A stretch of 64,000 nt of DNA from Phoronis australis (taxonomy: Eukaryota > Phoronida > Phoronidae): NCBI GenBank assembly GCA_002633005.1, contig NMRA01000382.1, forward strand, positions 197,994-261,993, read 5' to 3'. The notes beneath the pieces were generated by a model. The model saw only the letters and a program-made list of their open reading frames with translations. It was not told the origin of the DNA and made no database searches. A program made the translations under genes and the position numbers. This document shows, piece by piece, positions 1 to 13,747 of this stretch (the first letter of the stretch is position 1; each line of letters starts with the position of its first letter).

Positions 1-326
1 ATCTGCACTGGATGGGAAGATCTTGTTGGTTAGCTGCAGTCAAATGCTAAAAACCAATTTTTGTCCATTCAGGGACGGTGCAGAAGCGATGCATATCTCC
101 TCTGCACGGTACAAGCCTTCAAACCTAAAAACCAAAGGTTACGTGAAAACTGACGTGATAGATTTCCATTTCAACGTGTAATAGATTTCCAGAAGACATA
201 TGATAGGGAGTAAACAAATAGTCTAATGCAATGGATATTTATCACTCACGTACCCTTTGCCATTGGGATTGGATTGTAATCTTAACTCATTAACCTGTAT
301 CGAGTTGACAGCATAAACATTCAGCA

Positions 327-720
327 TTGATTGATGTAACTGTCACTGATAAACTTTTAGAAATCATTCCAAACAATAATGATGCTTTGACGTACGAAAA
401 CATCCCGATTGCTACGTCAAGTATCGTATCACATATCACTACATACAAAGATTATCCAGACTCTGGCTGGCGACTGACTGCCGCGAAGTCGACATCGGCG
501 AGTGCCTCAGTTAACAGGCATCGGTAGAATAATCATGGAATAATCGTTAAAATAATCACAAACCTTACCTTTGTATGAGGTTGTGCTTACTTCCTCCCAT
601 AGAAGCACCCTTTTTACGCAATCTCAGATTCAGTTGGCACGGCTGCAAGCCATTTCACCGTGTATTTAAAGGGCTCGCGAAATCGAGGCTGTTAATCTAT
701 CACCACTAGTACACGCACGC
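327..720 (+). repeat. Decayed copy A of the segment that precedes kringle exons 3 and 4
   Basis: This stretch aligns by eye with 36376-36640 and 46440-46745. Shared landmarks are a block around cgacatcggc at 490, a block around ctcagattcagttggca at 625, and gaaatcgagg at about 680. The other two copies carry GTAAGT just after the ttggc block; here that donor is lost (cggctgcaag). No kringle exon follows, so the copy seems to be an orphan of a larger duplicated unit. The boundary sequence atcaccactagtacac (about 699-714) recurs at about 7008-7024. Confidence 0.5.
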
Positions 721-3700
721 CCTCTAGTTCTTTTAGATTTTCCGAATAGCCCTATTGTCGTGTTGAACCAATCGTTAGTTGTGCGCCGTTTCTACGCATT
801 GAAATGCCGTGGTATAATACAACACTTCAAAGAGTTTTTTTTAGTTAATTACAACGATACAAGCAGTTCCCCAGTAAGATATGAAATTGTGCTAGAGTTG
901 TTCGTCCAACTCACTGAATACCAAAATAAAGCATACAATATGCGTTAGTTGAATGATGGCTGATCTGAAGTGCAGGAGTTTGCGAATTTATCTATTTGCT
1001 TGTCACTGCCAGTCGCATCAAATGTGGTGTTTTTACAAATTGCCGAGAGAACTGACTTTGATAACTCTTAAGACATGCACAAGGAATATAGCGATAAGGT
1101 ACATGTATGCATCAGGAGCTAGATTATGTACCGAGGTAGATTCACTTGCCCGAATCATCCTTACAACCCTCAACACAACCGCAGCACACAAGATGGAATT
1201 CAACTGAGTTCTGAAAAAGGACCAAATATGTTAAGTCAAGGGTCAACGTTCTGCTTCGTGCGAGCTCAGGTAGGAATCACCAAAGCACAGGTGCCGGTCA
1301 CACCCTAAGGAATATTTTTAGGAGCATGTCACTCATGCAAAATTACTTTTATTGACGCACCGTGATTGCTTATAACTTGCGCCTTATTTCTTAATAATGT
1401 CTTATTTCAAATGTCTTGAAGTATATAAAGTGTATGTATATATTGACATAGAAAATAGGTAGTTATCATAAGTTTTCATAATGACAACCAAATGTATTTA
1501 AATTTTTACACAACTTCTGCCCACGACCCACTTTTAGAGACTAGAGAGTACATGTACATATATGTTATGTCCGCCATAGAATTTGTGTGATTGAATATGT
1601 CATGTCCGTCAAAAATACATTGGTATTAAGATGTGATTTTGCCAATAGTGACGCTTGTAAAGATGGTTAGGCTAAAAATGGAACGAAACTCAAAAAAGTG
1701 GAACTGATATATGCCTAAAGTGTAAATCAGAGTTTTGCTCAATCACCCATCGCTGAGGGAGAAGGCAGTCGCACATCAAAATGCACCCTCCCAAAGTTGG
1801 AATAAAAAGACCCTAATTTTAACATGGCCAATACTTCCCCCAAATAACCCCATTGACTTGAGGCCCTGAAGGGACAATTGATCTGTTAACCACGTAAAGG
1901 ACTTTGATGTTGTTTTATGCATGCTGAATTTGCAGTAGAGTTCAGAAGTCCTGTTCACCTCATATGATTGCCAAAATGTGCGGAATTTCTGGATTTTAGG
2001 GTAAACTAACGAAAATAATCAGTGACTGTTGCGAGAGTTCCACAATATTTATCGAGTATCTTGAAACTGTGATTTCCATATTAAACATGTGCATGAAAGA
2101 CAGTGTATGCTATGTATGTAATGGATTACAAAAAACACAATTACACAAGTCAGATGTGTGTTCGGATATGTGTCATGTTGAAATGACTAACTTGTTGTGC
2201 TCATCATGAGGGTGGACTCATGTGAAGTGCGGAATGGTATTCCTCAACTTTGGGGTCATATTAGCTGCCATCTACTGTTCCTTGTTATAAAAAACAGGGT
2301 GGTAGTGAATTAGGGTGGATAGATCTTGTACGACTGCATTGGGGATTTTCGGTGGTTTTGCTAGAAACTTCATGGCAAATACATATTATACTTTGGCAGC
2401 TACTCAATCACATTAAAGTAACCACTTCTATTAAGGCTCTGCTGATTTTTATTTGGTTGATCCCTATAGTGTATGACTGTGAGCTTGCAACAAAAGATAT
2501 TTCCAATACAGGAATACAGAATTTTCAGGAATTTGCAGAAGCTGCCGGACAAAACAGGCTGACATAATGAAATTTCAGAAGAGAAATGTAATACGCAACT
2601 CATTCATTTCACGATGAACGCTGGCACATAGGTATGGCGGATAATTTTAATCGGTTTCAATATTTTCTACATGTAATATGCCATAATTCTGTTTTATACC
2701 TTTGTCCTACCGTCAGGTACATAGAAATGCATTTGGTATTTTTTATAATCAAATATGAATGCCATATCAGAGGTGCCTTCACTTTAGCTTTGTATTCTTA
2801 TTTTTCTCAGCTGAAATGGCCACATTAAATTTAATATGTTTAATTTTTTTCATTAATACAATTTTAGGAATCAGGAAAGGCTCCTGCTGAAGTTGGAAAC
2901 CTGCTGATTATTAGTAAAGACTGCGTATGGAAAAGTTGAATACCAGCAAGAAGATACCTTCCCGTTCAACTAGGTGAGGGGGCTAAAGAGAGGCCGAAAA
3001 TTCTAGTCTCAGAAGAACGACTGGGGAAAAGTATTTGCCAAATATTACTGGCTAATACCACAACATATCCAAAGTAAATTGTTGAGATAGGCCACTCTCA
3101 CCAACTGTGGGGAAACTGGGACAGTTGGATGTACTGTAGGAGATATGACAGAGGAGGTGGAGTATGTTTTGGAAAGAGACAATCTGCGCTTTAAGATAGT
3201 CAATGATGTAGCATTTTAAAAATTCAAAGGGAGGAAACATTACAGTCTTAGGACCTGTAAATACTCTGGCGGGTCTGCTAAATCCAGTGGTGGTATTATT
3301 GTCAGCACAGCTGTGTAGGGTTTTGTATTGTTGTAAGATTTGTTTGCACTAGAATTGCTGGTGAACAGGACAAGTCTAAATTTACCTGTGTTGAATTTTT
3401 GTCCAGCCAGCGATCATGATCCTGGGCCAGTGGATTATATCGGTACAGCCGCATGGTGATTGGGACAATGTTCGTTTTATTAAGCCTCTGGATTTTTTGG
3501 TCTGATAGGATTTCTCAGTGTGGTCAACACATTTAGACGTTTGTTTCGTGATTTCTGAGCAGTGTACAGTTTCTTTTCCTTGAAATTTTGAAATTGTAAA
3601 ATTGATCTGAATTTTTGTTTCCGCATTTTATTAACCATTATAGATTTTCTGTTTGTAAATCAGCATTTATTACTGACATTTTAGCCCCTCTTTCAGTTAG

Positions 3701-6700
3701 GCTGGTTTTGTTTACTTATCTTTTAGTCTGGGTTGTAAACCCGTATTACGTCCACCACGTAAAGTTTTGATTTAAACCACTTATCTCGACTAACTTTTTT
3801 CAATTTTTTCCATGTGCAGATGAAAAGTGGTTTCTGGAATTGCAACGATTTGACAGTTTGCTGTTCCTCGAGACCATGCTATGTGCATAAAATCACACAC
3901 TGTTACACAAAAGCCATCGTATAGGGCCTGATCTCTAGCAAATGCATATTGCCAGCTCTTTCGAAATTCTGAAATTGCTGAAAAGTGACCAGGGAATAAT
4001 ATCTATTCCCTCATGGTAAATTATCTTTATCAAAAGCTGCTTTATGTGATAGTAGGCGGGTTTATGTCCACTTCTAATATTTTTTGTTCCAGTACTACTG
4101 AAAGTGTTGGCACATTAACTCTGGTGACTCCTTGGTTTTTGGTGAATTGACCATAAGGTGCCCATGAGTAATTTTGCAACTGGTCTAGTATGTATGTAAA
4201 CCTGTAATCGCAGGGCAATTGCAATTTAAACCATGTTGCAAAAGTAATATCCATGACCATTTCATTGCAAAATGTTGTCTAATAGGAACCGACAAGCCAA
4301 TTTTTCATTGATGTGGTACCTACAGCTACCTCAAGTTTGTGAAGACGAAATTTACAGTGTTGCCAGCGACATTGTGAATCCCTTTTTCGCAGCGAGGCTA
4401 CATCACCTTATATGTAATTTCCTGACTTGATGGGTTTTGTGTGGTTGAATCTGTTCTTGTGTTGAAAAGATGCAGAAGGCAATTTTTTATTAGAGTCATA
4501 AACTTTGCACTTTTTACTCTACAGTTATCTTTGTGTTGTATTATGGAAACATATTTTGTAGTTTACAACTCTCTGGTTTATGTTTTATATCTTATCACAA
4601 CATAGATGTGTTGTCTGTGAGGTAGACAACTTTCAAATGAGTCAAGAATTAAAATTGCCAAACATGATTTACTTCTTAGACGTTTGATAACTTTTAACTA
4701 AACGGTGCATATTTTAATGTTTGCTCTTCATTTAAAAGAGAATAAATGCATAAAATTCATTGTCTAGAAATTACACTCAAACTACATATAACAGGGTTTG
4801 GAATTGGTATCTTAATATAACGGAATCTGAACCCGCACCATGATAAGTCCAACGCAAAACATGGATATTGAAATATTGGTGTTTAGGTTACACATAAAGG
4901 ATTCGTGTGCGCGGTAACAGTTACTGAGATGCATGAGAAGTTTTTGTGGATACTTTGGGATTCCCCTTCTGTTGTCGTCCAAGGGAGACTTGGCCGCATA
5001 GATTAGCATCGTCATTGCTTCCGTTGTTATAGTAAAGATAATAACGAGCATTTATCGGCTAGGATCGGATGTACGCCCAAGGTTCTATATCCGTCAAACC
5101 TGTGTTTTTGTATTCAACAACGACACGATAAAGAAAAACAATGATACGATCGATGTGCGATATGCGTGGGACAAGTTCCCATGGACATTGGTGTACTTTG
5201 TATTGTCATTCGAATGCTTTTAGAACTGCAAACTCGTCAGCAAAATTCCTGCGGCCTTTTATTTTAAGTCGTATGAAAAAATGTGGTCATGCCACTAAAC
5301 TTATCATTCATTTGATATTACAATGCATTACATGAGTATTTGATCAAAAAAAATCTGGCTTGAATAGGTGTAAAGAATACCTATGAGGAAATTGCAAACC
5401 ATATCAACTGTCAATCAAAATTATCTTCATTTGTCGATTTCATGTCCAACCCTGTAGACTTAAAAAAATCAAAGATTTCGAAATCCGCCAAGTAGTATAG
5501 ACATACGGCCTGCTGTTAGCAATTCCTTGTTCAATAGACGGTTATATGACACCTCGAACGTATTAGTTTCATCTTTTGATTCACCACTGTAGTGATCTTC
5601 AGGGCTCCTTTACAAAAAACTAAAATTGATTTGTGCTAACTTGAACATAACATGACAATCTGAAAAACATAATCCCACGTTTATTGTTTAGTAATATCTC
5701 GGAGACACATAATTCACATTCAGTATTACACAATGTTGAAGAAATATGTAGGATGCAATTGGTGAATTGAATGATATGGTAAATTTTGTTTTTATTTAAT
5801 TGAGAAATTGCAATCACATTTCCTTTTTAATTGAAATGTTCTAAGTGAACTCTTGAAACTACAGATTTAATCTAATTCACAGAGGAAAAACATAGTATTT
5901 AGTTATGTTGATCAAACCTGAGAATTCACTTCTACTTCTTGTCAAAAATAGGGTTAACTTTCTGAAATGATGGTCTCAGGATATTGCGGAAGGACAGTTC
6001 TTTTCATTGTCTAATGGAAACCTAGTGGTAATCCGAATGGTTTGAGTCGTTTTCTCCCACCTAGAGTTGAAATGTGGGAGAAAAATTAGCAAATTATAAA
6101 AGAAAACTCACGGAAAAACTACGTTTGTTTGTCAAGAAAAATTTTTAATATAAAATTAACAATTTGTTTTCATCGTGGAAACTATCCAAACCCCCTGACT
6201 CTCCTGAAATTAAAATCTCGTGTTACAAAATCCTTTAAGTATCTTTGTACTGAAGCCATTTGTTATCGAATGAAAGTACATGTATATGAAACAGTCTTAA
6301 ACGCATTTAAAAATGTGTACATTCCATGACTCCCCAGAATGTGTTGTTGCTATCAGCACGTAAAATTCATCCCAGGTGTTTTCATTTATTGCAATTTAAT
6401 GTTACGAATTTAATGAATAACCCATTTTTGCTACTTCGGCAACAAACCTGTTAGTCCTGTTGGAGGGTGTTCGCTGAAACATAAGGAAAGCCAGTCATCA
6501 AGAGAATTTTGTCTTGAATAACAATTTCTTGAAGAGTAACAGCCTTAAAAGAAGTATCCCCTCACGTCTGAGTGGCACGTCCCTTATATCTCTTCCATTG
6601 GTTGCACCCCCACCCATGACCATGTTCTACCAATTTGGACTTGGGTGAGTTTCGTTTCAAAACCAATTATTCGACTGAATAAAACTCATTATGAATTGGG

Positions 6701-7512
6701 GGTAACTGATTGGATAATATCACTGAACGATGTGTATGAAAACTGATTGCTAAAAGCTTACCAGGAAACGCATTGAGCACAGGCGGTCATGAGACTTTGG
6801 CGTCCACACACTTGTCGTCACTTGGTCGACCATGTTGACCGTGGTTCTCTATCTTTGTAGTTACCTTGGATCTCTTGGAAACTTGTAAACACCTATCTAG
6901 GATATGACCACGGCACACAGTTATAATCAAGCGCAATGCCGTACTTTGATAATAGCTCATTCTTCTTGCCAACTGTTTACATACAGACAACAACGCAAGC
7001 GCAGTTCAATCACCACTAGTACACAATCTGTGCTAGGGAAATAGCCCTAATCTCCCACTGTCTATTTATTACAAGTTTACAACTTTGTCTAAAATTTAAA
7101 ACATTAGACGTGTTTGGGAAGACATGAACACCAAATACGATCCGAAAAACCTTCAATTTCTTGAAGCAAATCGAAATGAGATAATTAAATACTTGCAATT
7201 TAAATTATTCCAAAAGTGATGTGCGAGGGAAATTCATTGAAAGAGTTGATCTATATTCTGGTATTCAATTTCATCGTCTCATCTATTCAAACTAACCCCT
7301 ATTCTGCATTGGCACAAAGTTTTGTACAGGCATCTCTGGTCCGCTTTTAGGTTTGACAGTGCTTTTGAAATAGTGAGCACAGAAATCTTGTAAATTGTTT
7401 TTGAGCACCTGGATTGCACTTTTCTCAACTTATATGTAGACGTATAAGAAATTCCCTGAAGGATAATGAGTTACTCAGTGACTTCCTATTATGTACAAGC
7501 ACTACGGTTTAC
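721..7512. other. Gene-free intergenic or intronic DNA
   Basis: I see no supported gene here. Open frames are all under 85 codons, have no recognisable motif and overlap each other on both strands. The only landmark is the 16-bp boundary sequence at about 7008-7024 shared with 699-714, which suggests a second partial copy of the kringle-upstream segment. Confidence 0.5.
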
Positions 7513-7670
7513 CGGCATGGGCGGCGCACAGTGGGGGACTGGGAGGGGGGCTATAGCCCCACTTTTTTAATGCTGCACCGCGCATGGTCTAAGGGCTTTG
7601 CACCACAAGGAGACTTGAGAGATGGAGTGCTATAGCACCTCTTTTTCCACTGCTTCACCGCCCATGGCCG
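7513..7670. mobile_element. MITE-like element with about 22-bp imperfect terminal inverted repeats
   Basis: The left end (cggcatgggcggcgcacagtgg, 7513-7534) is nearly the reverse complement of the right end (7647-7670). Inside are two perfect palindromes around CTATAG: ggggctatagcccc (7547-7560) and gtgctatagcac (7627-7638). Each palindrome starts a direct repeat of about 37 bp (7550-7586 and 7630-7667). A short element with inverted ends and no coding capacity fits a non-autonomous DNA transposon or foldback element. No target-site duplication is obvious. Confidence 0.5.
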
Positions 7671-7897
7671 CTCAATTCAACTAGCGTGTCCACCATTAGT
7701 GTATCAGAAGTACCAGCACGTGCTGTTCAAATGTTGTGAAACCTGAAGACAGTCGAAGAAATGATTTAAATACCGTGCCAAAGTAAATAGACTGGCATTG
7801 GTTTTCAAAAGAAAATCGACTTTAAAATATATGTTATTATCTCATCACGTTCTGTGTGTTGAAATGCAATCGTCTTCTTATTCCTCCGATGTTTTAG

Positions 7898-8212
7898 TAG
7901 TGGACGTTACGTGTCTGAAAGATCAACGCGGCCTAAACTACAGAGGGAAGGTAGCGGTTTCTGCACGGTTCCAACAGCCGTGCATGCAGTGGTCTCGTGT
8001 ACTTGCGTCACTCGAGGCAGAAAAGTCCTACCAGAGCTTCAAATTCCTACGTAACTGGGTCAGTAGCTACAACAAAATGAATCCATGGGATAGAAATACC
8101 ACGTACTGCAGAAACATCGATAACGACGAAAATGGACCGTGGTGCTTTATAAAATCTCAATCCCCTGGCTGGTCAAAGGCGTACTGTTACATACCAATAT
8201 GTCCCAGTTATG
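7898..8212 (+). CDS. Kringle-domain exon 1 (K1)
   Basis: The translated exon contains one complete kringle: six cysteines in the family order, a QxxCMxW-type second cysteine, the YCRN motif, GPWCF, and a final W...YCYIPIC. Kringles are extracellular disulfide-knotted modules that bind proteins or lysine residues in proteases and receptors. The acceptor is gttttag (7891-7897), or a TAG three bases later, and the donor is ATG|GTAATG at 8213. Both borders are in phase 1, as usual for kringle exons, so this exon can be joined to the other three. It is the most divergent of the four. No protease or transmembrane exon is recognisable next to it, so the type of parent protein is unknown. Confidence 0.82.
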
Positions 8213-11189
8213 GTAATGTTCGTGTTTGTAGCAGCCTAATAAGTACTTTAGGTTATAAGTTAACTAAAAACTACGGAACTTTGAAATCTTCCTGTCCTTG
8301 GAATACACAACCTCAAAAACGATTTTTTGAGCTTTTTTGTTTAACGACAATAACACATGTTGAAAATGCCAAGCTCGACGCAGTAATAGGTGAGCTAACC
8401 ATAGTCGAGTCTGCTTTGTACATTTAAACCTATTATACCTTTAGATATGTTTCAGTGGTTTTTAATCGTTGAAACAAGAATTCGTGGTTAATGTGTTTCA
8501 GATGTGTTGTTCTGTTCCAATTAGTGGGGTGATAGTCAATATCTGTTTTTCAGTGAAAGAGTCAACAACAACCGGTGAGTATAGATTAGGGTTATTTTCC
8601 CCCACGTTGGAAACGACTGGTGATTTTGATATCTTAATCATTGTAGTTTTAGGTTATGTTAGTGGCAAATGGGACAGTGTTCCTAGTGTATTAGGTACAG
8701 CGTGGAAGGTCGTCATGCTCTTGCTAGCGTTTCCGTCCATTTCCCTTAAAAGATCGATGTAACACTAATAGGCCACACGTCTTCAGAGATGAATTCAGCA
8801 CTTCTATGGTGGAGAATTCAAGGTGATTACGCTTACACTGTAGGCCTGATTTAAAAGGTGCGAATGTTCAGCAAGCGGACGTATTGACACGAACACGATG
8901 GAAATAGTGAGCTGTTGAAGATACAGATGACATACTCAAAATCAAGAGATATTGTGGTACATGTACATGTATGTTTTTTATGCGGTGAGAACTTCACAGC
9001 TCAGATAGCGAATATTACCTAGGATAAGGAGTGTAGGAAGTGATTCAGGAGGAAGAGAGTTTTTCAGAAGCAACAGTGCATCAATGCAGAATCTAAGGAA
9101 CATGGCCGGAAGGTGCCCGTAGTAGATGGAGCCTAGTGTACTTGGAAGGCGCTTGACATTGTCAGATCTATGGATCAAGAAGCCACTTCTCATCATTACC
9201 CTGTTGAGACCGGTTAATGTTCTACCAATGATATCTTGTCAGTGAATAATTGCCGAAGATTCAAATAGCCAGCTATGTGGTAGGAACGGAACACTTACTC
9301 ATGTTTTATAGAGATGCAAGGCTACTTTGCAGCAATCCTGGTATTGATAGAGGCACGGTCAGGTGCTAAAGCCAGGACATGAGGAAAAGATCGGCGAATC
9401 CAAAACGAGATCTATCAGTTTTGTCTGCGCAGAAGAAAAGTGTCAACTTGGTGGTGTGCAAGATATTCCTATAGTACAGCCACTGAATTATTACACTTCG
9501 TCCGACTAGGTGTGACAATAATCGGTGACAGACCGGAGAGTGAGGCGTGAACAATGAGCGAGCAAGCCATGAAGCAGTCGTGAGCAAGACGATCTTGGCC
9601 AGGCAGGAGTTTCTCTGCCTTCACTACAGTCGAAACAATATTAATTGTTATCCTCAGTAGTTTATCGTGACAAAGTACAGTGTCGTATTTCTAATGACAC
9701 TTCGTTTGTAGTGTTCACTACTTACCAAAGTGTACAAAGATTACTGTGGGAGGTGTACACCAGAGGCTGATATATTACTACACCAGTTTTCAAATAAAAA
9801 TAGCTTGATTTGGAACACAATTATACAAAACAACTGAATGGAAAATTTAGGTGAAGGTTACGCAATTATATCGGTGAAGTTAAGGCCAGTGTCATGAAAT
9901 CGTCGGTATAGTACATGTAAGTACGCCAGTTCTTGCGATCCTTCAAAGAACTACCTCCAGTGAAAATGACCTTCCGCAGAGTCAAACCTTCGGTGCAGAA
10001 GATTCACTTTGAAACTTGTGAAAATCATGTCTGAGGACATTTAAAAAACGCTTGCAATGGTCTGTCGATCATTTGACGACCTTATTTTTGTTTTAGGACT
10101 TATCTAGTTTCGTGGTAAACATGTTTTTGGAAGAGCAATATTGACTTTCACGTTTCAAGAATTTCCTTTTCTGAATACACATAACGAGTGTTGGTTTCAC
10201 AACTTCTAAAATTAATGCTGTTTTACAAAAATGGAAAGTGCATTGATATTTACGTCCAAAACACAAAAGTGTTGAAATGCTTCAGCCAACGTTTGCAGGT
10301 TTTCTTACATAATGGCTCCTGGACTTTTAAGGCATCATGGAAAGTTTTATATCTAAAATTCAGTTTGTTGATTACCCCAGGTATATATTTCAGTTAGTTA
10401 TAGCTCTCGTAACTTATTTACTTGTTCATGCCCTTTTTCGGAAGTGACGCGCTGGGGGTCAGAATTTCCTGGCATTTTGGTTCTGGGTTTGAATTAACAG
10501 TGAGCATGTGTTCTAGTGTTGTTTCCGGGCTGGTTTCCTAAAATATTTGTCGCCACTTGCCATCGATGAGTACGATACGAAAAGCTAGGCTGTTACAGAA
10601 CGCATTGACAAAAAAGAGATGTCCGTTTGTGTTTTCACAAACTGAATGGTGCTTAATTGAACACCATGCCACTGGACGTGGTCAAGCGGGTCTTTAGCAT
10701 TCCACAGACAAATGTTCCACTTGTCCGGGTGTTCCGTCAGGCAGTCCTACTGGGACTTGACCGGAACACCTTAACTGCTTACAATACGACGTGTGATTTC
10801 ATCGTCGCATAACTGGCACTTTCTGAATAGCACCAATACTTTGATCAAGTCCACAAGAAACTTATTGTTGTTTGACTAACAGGCTTGGGGCCCGTCCCAA
10901 CAAAATTGACTTAGCTAAGACAAATCTTATTTTTTGTAAATTTTAAAATAAAAGTTAAATTTGTCTCAAAACCAATTCAGGAAAGAGATCTTAAGTTTGT
11001 TTTAAATGCTTGATATATTTTTGTCTTAATTTTGACTTGATTGCCTAATGTGGAAGTTTCAAAGTGTGGAAGTTAAGACAAATCTTAAACCTTAGTCAAA
11101 AATGAACTTAAGTCAGATTCTTGGAACTCTAAACTGGGTGAATAACTGGGTCTGTTCACTCCCACTATTCAACGTCGCTGCAGGGTAGA
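8213..11189. other. Intron or intergenic stretch, no gene recognised
   Basis: Nothing coding is supported. Minus-strand frames at 8978-9196 and 9366-9587 are open but lack recognisable motifs. Between 10915 and 11080 the 14-mer taagacaaatctta occurs twice as a direct repeat (10916-10929 and 11064-11077) in a stretch rich in aaattt and ttaag words, which may be a small old repeat. Confidence 0.4.
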
Positions 11190-11880
11190 TTGGCAGGCTC
11201 TGGGATGGGGCCAACACAAGCAAAGGCGAATCACTGCTACTTCCTGGAGGTGCACAGTCTGGGGTTACACTCAGTGGCATGTGCGACGATACCTGTAGGG
11301 CTTTTAGTCACTGAAAAGCAAAAAGCCCATGAGGCTTCTCGCTTCACCAATGTATCTCTCGGTAGAGGTAACAGGGCATCAACGGGCTCAACAGCGACGG
11401 TATGGCATCTTTCTACGAGTACAGCCTTTGTTTTGCAAGAACCTTCATCAAATCCGCGTATTTTTTATCTTTTATGCCAAGGCAGAAAATGTCTGTCCCA
11501 AATTTGGTAGTTTTCTACAGCACTGGACTATGGCCAGCTTTAGATAACATTCAAGTGTGTCGGTTTACATAGGGAGTGTATTTGTATATACTGCTCTTAA
11601 AAGTATTTTACCTTGTATCTTTTTCTGTAATTATTAACGTAATCACGTATATTATAATTGTAATAACAGTATGTTGCGCAGACGACTAACATTCCTTCTT
11701 CGCCCCTCAACGAGGCAAATGCGGCGGAGTGTGTCATGCGTTGGAAAGCGATGCAATGGCATACCCATACATATGAGACGACAATGTGTACATCACGGTA
11801 CGTAGGAAAGGTGCACCTTGCTGCTTTTGTGTTAAACAATCGTAAACGACGAAGAGATTTGTCACAACCGGGGTAAAACA
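11190..11880 (-). pseudogene. Decayed THAP-domain gene, copy 1
   Basis: This region is a degraded relative of the THAP copy at 52801-53425, and both read on the minus strand. Two blocks can be matched. One is HRFPTHDTLRR at about 11720-11750, against RRFPKDDTLRR in the better copy. The other is AKQRL...IPSLLSP at about 11385-11440, against AKQRLKKGTIPSLLIP. The DNA upstream on the minus strand also matches (caatgactgactcga near 11880 and near 53485). The reading frame is broken and the zinc-binding cysteines at the N-terminus are not intact. THAP domains are C2CH zinc fingers that bind DNA and are related to P-element transposases. Confidence 0.5.
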
Positions 11881-13474
11881 ATGACTGACTCGATGGCTCA
11901 CTCAGTCAGGCATTATGGAAGCAGAATGACGGAAAATTTTAGACTCCAAAACGTCACTTCTAGAATAGATCAAGACCAATTAAATAAACCACGGGAAACC
12001 GTAATTAATTTCTGGGATTATCAACAAACCGTGTTTTTACTCAAAAACTACGTGGCAAAAGGCTGTTTAAAGTCCAGGGTATTGCGTTTATCGGACAGAT
12101 TGTTGTCTCAATATTTTTATTACACATCCCAACATCGCCACGTAGACATTTTATATACATGTATTGTTGACATTTGTACGTTAGTAGACAGGTTAAAAGC
12201 GAACACTTGCAGTAAGAAAGGGATGGGAGTTAGGAGACCAGTCGAGCCATCAAGTGCAATTCCTGGAATTTAAAAATGGGCTCTCGGAAAAAAGGCGACA
12301 GCATGCTTCTTTTCAGTGTGTGAACATTACAAGGAAACAACTGATTGGCAAAAAAGCCACAGATATTGAAAGCACTCGTCCCGTTAAGGCTGCTTTCAAC
12401 CAACACACCAAGATATCTGCGTTGGACCCAAATGATGGCCCTTCTTTCAGAATTATCGTCTTCAAGTTGATGATGATCGACCAAGAAGCCTGTTGGGTGA
12501 TGAATATCAGAAGAATCAGGATTTTGAAGGAACATCATGCGACGATAAGAACTGCTTCAGAGGTCATATCAAATGTTATAAGGCGTCTCTTCATTACAGA
12601 GTCTTTCGTCAATCCAGTGGACAGGTTTATAATACGACCTGTCTGACTGAAAACAGTTCAGAACCGCTTGGACACAACTTCGATCATGAATAATAACAAT
12701 TCGATTGCAACTTGCGATACCTACGAAAACGAAAAAAAAAATCCAGCGTTGTTGGTGCTTTTGACGAAGTTGTCCTATTATTAAAATCGCAACATTGTGT
12801 TAAATTGATAATAAACCTTTTCTTAGCTCAAAGTAGTAATGTTATGCTACTCCAACTGCCATTTGCTAGTACATTTACTGGTTATGATTTATAATACATT
12901 GTAAAAAGCATGTCCCCCACAATATCAAACTATTCCAAACAAGCGATTACTTATATCTTGAAAACGTGTACATGTTTGTTACAAATTGAATGAGATGGCT
13001 CAATTTCTGAACAAAATCTCCGAAGCTTACTGTATAATTATATCAAGTTTGATATAATATCATCACGTACATGTACCTAACCAAGTAGGCCTTCCCTGTC
13101 AGGAAACAAACTTGAATCCCTTTCAACTTCAACATTCCTTCGAAATTAAACCAGCCGTTACATGTTGAAGTGGTGTCACTGGGTCAAAAGAAAGACAAGT
13201 TCAAACATTCTTGATGGATCACTCATTCATACATTGTACATGTAACTTTACAGATGCTCTCGTAAAGGTCATGTTTCCGGCGTGCTAGTTTCGTTTCGAT
13301 TTCTTTTCGCTGTGTTAATACGGTGGCAACTACCGGCTGTCTAGTTGCTAGCTTAGTCTCTAGGATTACTCGATGACATAATTGGAATCTAGTGATGTGA
13401 CAACTAATTTAATGTGTTTTATTTTGTCAGTTGATTACTACATTATTAAGTTAACAATATGTCATGTTCCGTAG
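11881..13474. other. Spacer between THAP remnant and kringle exon 2
   Basis: Overlapping open frames on both strands (for example 12254-12646 on + and 12230-12538 on -) compete for the same DNA and contain no motif I recognise. One + frame at 12493-12693 is cysteine-containing but has no clear splice context. I leave them uncalled. Confidence 0.4.
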
Positions 13475-13747
13475 AACCATGCACAATTCACCTGTTTGGG
13501 AGGGACAATCTTGAATCGAAATCGACTACTTCCAAAGGGGAACGGTGCATGACCTGGTCACACTCGGATGTGGTCGTAAGACTTCACGAGACAGAAATAG
13601 GAATGAAGGGATTTAACAACATGCCTATACAAGTGCAGAGGTCAAACCTCTGTAGAAATCCAGACAACCGTGCAAAAGGCCCATGGTGCTATATTGACGG
13701 CAAATTCCCATCGTGGGACTACTGCAGAGTTGAACACTGTAAAAAGG
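13475..13747 (+). CDS. Kringle-domain exon 2 (K2)
   Basis: The exon encodes one complete kringle: C1 in PCTIHLFG, C2 in GERCMTW, the RSNLCRNPD motif, GPWCYI, then WDYCRVEHC. The donor is AAGG|GTGAGT at 13748. The chosen acceptor is tccgtag (ending 13474), because an in-frame TAA at 13447-13449 excludes longer exons and this site gives the same phase 1 as the other kringle exons; its pyrimidine tract is weak. The CRNPDN..GPWCY core is closer to canonical kringles than K1. K1 lies 5.3 kb upstream and K3 about 23 kb downstream, with other genes and elements between, so one gene or several remains open. Confidence 0.82.

Noticed and set aside
327-1310. A fifth kringle exon after upstream segment copy A
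   Set aside because: No CRNPD, GPWC or equivalent motif occurs in any frame between 720 and about 1400.
12230-12693. Overlapping open frames on both strands near 12.3-12.6 kb
   Set aside because: Three frames compete for the same DNA, none has a family motif or splice context. A real exon cannot be excluded but is not supported.
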